A DNA stretch of 36,970 nt from Acidobacteriota bacterium (GTDB lineage: Bacteria; Acidobacteriota; Thermoanaerobaculia; Multivoradales; JAHEKO01): assembly GCA_029862975.1 (NCBI GenBank), contig JAOTWP010000027.1, forward strand, positions 1-36,970. The letters run 5' to 3'. Shown here piece by piece: positions 34,787 to 36,970 of the stretch. The position numbers and the translations under genes are program-made. Each line of letters begins with the position of its first letter. Position 1 is the first letter of the stretch. Below the pieces are notes generated by a model. The model searched no databases. It was not told the origin of the DNA and worked only from the letters and a program-made list of their open reading frames with translations.

Positions 34787-35602
34787 GTGTCGTTGACGTC
34801 GCTCAAGCTCGTCCTGCTGCTGCTCACGCTGGCCGCCGGCTGGGTCGGCGCGGCGTTACCGCTGCTCGGCCGGAGGGAGACGGGGCGGGGGCGCTGGATC
34901 GGCGTCGGCAACGCGTTCGCGGCGGGGCTCTTTCTCGGCGTCGGCCTCCTCCACTTCCTCCCCGCGGCGGACGCCGGGTTCGCGGACGGCGGTATCGGCT
35001 ACCCGCTGGCCCCCACCCTCGCGCTCGCGGCGTTCCTGCTGCTCCTGCTGCTCGAGCACGTGCTGCTGCCGGACGTGGCCCACGACGCGGCCCACGCGCA
35101 CTCGAGCGAAGGGCTGCTGTCGCACGCGGGCCACGACCACTCCCCCGCTCCAGCGGCCTCCCCTTACGTGCTCGTTATCGCCCTGTCCGCCCATTCCGTG
35201 CTCGCCGGGCTCGCCCTGGGGGCCGATCCCGACCGGGCGGGCACCCTCCTTTCCTTCCTGGCCATCGCGGTGCACAAGGGCTCCGCGGGGCTGGCCCTCG
35301 GAATGGCGCTGGCGAGCTCGGCGATCGGGCGCGCCCGGAGCCTGCGCCTGGCGACCGTGTTCGCGCTGATGACCCCACTGGGGATCGGTCTGGGCATGGC
35401 CGCCGGCGGCGGGCTCCTGAGCCTCGAAGCCGCAGTGCCGTTCGAGGCGGGCGTCCTGGCGCTCGCCGCGGGTACCTTCCTCTACATCGGCGCCTTCGAT
35501 CTGCTCCAGGACGAGTTTCTCCAGCCGGGGCGCCGTTGGGCGAAGTGGGTGAGCGCCGTCGCGGGGGTGCTGCTCGCGTCCGCCCTCGTCGCCCTGGCCT
35601 AG
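34787..35602 (+). CDS. ZIP-family divalent metal transporter
   Basis: From GTG 34787 the protein has 271 residues and about eight transmembrane helices, as usual for ZIP. The variable cytoplasmic loop (about 97-118) is histidine-rich (HDAAHAHSSEG, HAGHDHS). The metal-path signatures are in helices IV and V: ALSAHSVLAGLALG (132-145) and AVHKGSAGLALG (161-172), where the canonical HxxxxG and HExxEG are changed to HSVLAG and HKGSAG. Replacement of the usual glutamates suggests altered selectivity, though H136 and H163 remain. ZIP proteins move Zn, Fe or Mn into the cytoplasm. The start is supported by a hydrophobic first helix (LTSLKLVLLLLTLAAGWVGA). It precedes the M23 gene on the same strand. 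Confidence 0.9.
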   Translation: MSLTSLKLVLLLLTLAAGWVGAALPLLGRRETGRGRWIGVGNAFAAGLFLGVGLLHFLPAADAGFADGGIGYPLAPTLALAAFLLLLLLEHVLLPDVAHDAAHAHSSEGLLSHAGHDHSPAPAASPYVLVIALSAHSVLAGLALGADPDRAGTLLSFLAIAVHKGSAGLALGMALASSAIGRARSLRLATVFALMTPLGIGLGMAAGGGLLSLEAAVPFEAGVLALAAGTFLYIGAFDLLQDEFLQPGRRWAKWVSAVAGVLLASALVALA

Positions 35603-35638
35603 CGCGGAACCACCTCCTTCTGCTCCACTTAGGCCGTC

Positions 35639-35666
35639 TTGACAATCGAGCCGGCCTCGGTACAAT
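35639..35666 (+). promoter_or_regulatory. Near-consensus sigma70 promoter of the M23 peptidase gene
   Basis: TTGACA (35639-35644, perfect) and TACAAT (35661-35666) are 16 bp apart. Transcription would start near 35673, leaving a leader of about 70 nt. It is the best housekeeping promoter visible in the window and separates this gene from the ZIP gene 36 bp upstream. Confidence 0.8.
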
Positions 35667-35743
35667 ACGCTGACTTCGAGCAGTTGGGCGTGGGCAATGG
35701 AATCTCCGAGGGACGCCCACCGAATGATCGCGAGTATCAGACG

Positions 35744-36631
35744 ATGGGACTGAAGTACCATACGGTGATCTTCGTGCCGCACGCGCGCGCACGCTTCCGC
35801 AAATGGCGGGTCACCAACCGCCAGATCCACGTCGCCACCACCGTCGCCCTCTTCCTCCTCGCCGCCTCCCTCTTCACCACCTGGTCCTTCTTCACGAACT
35901 CGATCGATCGCCACGAGCTCGAGCTCGTCGCGGCCGAGAACGAGGACCTGCGGGAGATCAATCGCTCCTTCGAATCGAGCATCGGCGCCCTGCAGAAGCA
36001 GCTCGCCGAGTTCGAGGACCAGACGCGTCAGCTCGCCATCGTCGCCGGTCTCGACAGCTTCTCGCCGGCCTCCGACGCGGGCATCGGCGGCCTCTCCTCG
36101 CCGGGGATGCTCGAGCTCGACCCCGATGCCGCGATCGAGAACCTGGGCGACCGCGCCGCCAACCTCAGCGACGCCTTGCGCGCCGTCGGCTGGAACCTGG
36201 ACGAGCGCGAGCGGGTGATCTCGAGCACCCCGTCGATCGCCCCCGTCAAGGGCATCCTCACGAGCGGCTACGGCTACCGGCGCGATCCGATCACCGGCGG
36301 CAGCGCCGCTCACTGGGCCATCGACATCGCCGCGGCGCCGGGCCAGTCGGTCCAGGCCACCGCCGACGGCGTCGTCGTCCGCGCCGAGCGGGTGGGTGGC
36401 CTCGGCAACGCGGTGTACGTCGCCCACGGGTACGGCATCACCACGCGCTACGGCCATCTCGCCAAGATCACCGTCAAGGCGGGCGATCGGGTGAGCCAGC
36501 GCGACCCGATCGGCATCGTGGGCAGCACGGGACGCTCGACCGGCTATCACCTGCACTACGAGGTGCGGGTCGACGGCAAGCCCGAGAATCCGCGCGCCTA
36601 CATCCTCGACGGCACCCGCGCGGGCTCCTAG
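35744..36631 (+). CDS. M23 family metallopeptidase, membrane-anchored with coiled coil
   Basis: ATG 35744 gives 295 residues. A single transmembrane helix at about 31-50 is followed by a coiled coil (about 55-100, ELVAAENEDLREINRSFES), a linker and a C-terminal M23/LytM domain (about 165-290). The zinc ligands and catalytic histidines are all present: H190 and D194 in AHWAIDIA, H238 in RYGHLA and H269/H271 in GYHLHYEV. It should therefore be an active peptidoglycan endopeptidase in the periplasm, rather than an EnvC-type inactive regulator. The coiled coil may mediate oligomerisation or partner binding. Start choice is supported by the basic cytoplasmic N-terminus and the placement after the promoter; an in-frame upstream TTG would start inside the promoter. 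Confidence 0.93.
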   Translation: MGLKYHTVIFVPHARARFRKWRVTNRQIHVATTVALFLLAASLFTTWSFFTNSIDRHELELVAAENEDLREINRSFESSIGALQKQLAEFEDQTRQLAIVAGLDSFSPASDAGIGGLSSPGMLELDPDAAIENLGDRAANLSDALRAVGWNLDERERVISSTPSIAPVKGILTSGYGYRRDPITGGSAAHWAIDIAAAPGQSVQATADGVVVRAERVGGLGNAVYVAHGYGITTRYGHLAKITVKAGDRVSQRDPIGIVGSTGRSTGYHLHYEVRVDGKPENPRAYILDGTRAGS

Positions 36632-36743
36632 CTCCCCTCGAACCGGCTCCCCTCGGGACCGGCACCGCGGGTCCGCGCCGGCAGGGCCGCGCGCTTCTCG
36701 CCTGCCCGCGCGCCGTCCTCCCACCGGCGGCAGCCACCGCGTT

Positions 36744-36752
36744 TGCTAAGAT
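36744..36752 (+). promoter_or_regulatory. Extended -10 candidate TGCTAAGAT upstream of secA
   Basis: TGC-TAAGAT lies 63 nt before the secA ATG. A convincing -35 is not seen. It fits the recurrent (T)GCTAnnAT pattern of this window. Confidence 0.45.
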
Positions 36753-36815
36753 CGCCGCCACCGCCCGACCGGGCGACCTGCTCCCGCACCTCCACCGCAT
36801 AAAGAGCGCCCCATC

Positions 36816-36970
36816 ATGCTGAACCAGATCCTGGGCAAGGTGTTCGGTACCAAGCACGACCGCGACTACAAGCGCATGGTGCCGAGGATCCAGGCCGTCA
36901 ACGCCCTCGAGCCGGAGATCGAGCGCCTCACCGACAGCCAGCTCCGCGCCAAGACGGCGGAGTTCCGGCA
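36816..36970 (+). CDS. secA: Preprotein translocase ATPase SecA, N-terminal fragment
   Basis: The first 51 codons from ATG 36816 are in the window and the gene runs off the right edge. MLNQILGKVFGTKHDRDYKR followed by PRIQAVNALEPEIERLTD and QLRAKTAEFR is the conserved SecA N-terminus, leading to the nucleotide-binding domain. SecA drives translocation of unfolded preproteins through SecYEG. No clear Shine-Dalgarno sequence is seen directly upstream. Confidence 0.96.
   Translation, partial: MLNQILGKVFGTKHDRDYKRMVPRIQAVNALEPEIERLTDSQLRAKTAEFR

Overview
The window is a very GC-rich, densely coded chromosomal segment of a Gram-negative bacterium. Outer-membrane and periplasmic proteins are prominent: a TonB-dependent receptor, a secreted M14 peptidase, an FG-GAP/ASPIC-UnbV protein and an envelope M23 peptidase. 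Together with a PknB-like kinase, MaeB and a TIR/TPR protein, this mix resembles an uncultured Acidobacteriota-type lineage (Thermoanaerobaculia-like). That assignment is an impression from gene content and no marker gene was tested. No rRNA, tRNA or CRISPR was seen. Both ends cut through genes: comM on the left and secA on the right.

Left accessory region (1-3.0 kb): a RAYT-type (IS200-like Y1, HUH) transposase element lies just behind comM. A secreted LamG-like protein gene follows, then a second, internally deleted copy of the same element, then an IS3-family transposase remnant. The two element copies bracket the LamG-like gene to within 17-26 bp. From 3.0 to 4.3 kb come a small secreted DUF1579-like protein and a membrane-anchored histidine phosphatase.

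RimK region (4.4-7.4 kb): a RimK-type glutamate ligase carrying a C-terminal RCK_C/TrkA_C domain is divergent from a RimB-like retropepsin with a lysine-rich repeat tail, which overlaps by 4 bp an aspartoacylase/AstE-type zinc hydrolase. This looks like a protein-glutamylation writer with two candidate partners. A CoA-binding protein and a beta-carbonic anhydrase follow.

Middle (8.8-19 kb): a secreted FG-GAP protein with a small secreted partner; a Ser/Thr kinase plus a zinc-ribbon/FHA protein; malic enzyme-phosphotransacetylase (maeB); and, on the minus strand, a cytidylate-kinase-like protein, a TIR-like/TPR (DUF4071-type, ASK1-like) protein and a YjdF/DUF2238 membrane protein.

Amino-acid region (19-25.6 kb): an ACC deaminase (acdS) with the diagnostic active-site residues is translationally coupled to a cysteine-desulfurase-like class V enzyme. 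A large M14 carboxypeptidase and a fold-type I aminotransferase lie divergently. A strong terminator separates them from a TonB-dependent receptor.

Right part (28.7-37 kb): a SWIM-SNF2 helicase convergent with recQ, a 670-bp intergenic region made of about four 81-85 bp tandem repeats plus an inverted copy of their core, a ZIP metal transporter, an M23 peptidase behind a near-consensus sigma70 promoter, and the start of secA. The core of the 34-kb repeats recurs at 8.8 kb, which suggests a genome-specific dispersed repeat family. Several starts have a (T)GCTAnnAT-like -10 box, sometimes only 6-11 nt before the start codon.
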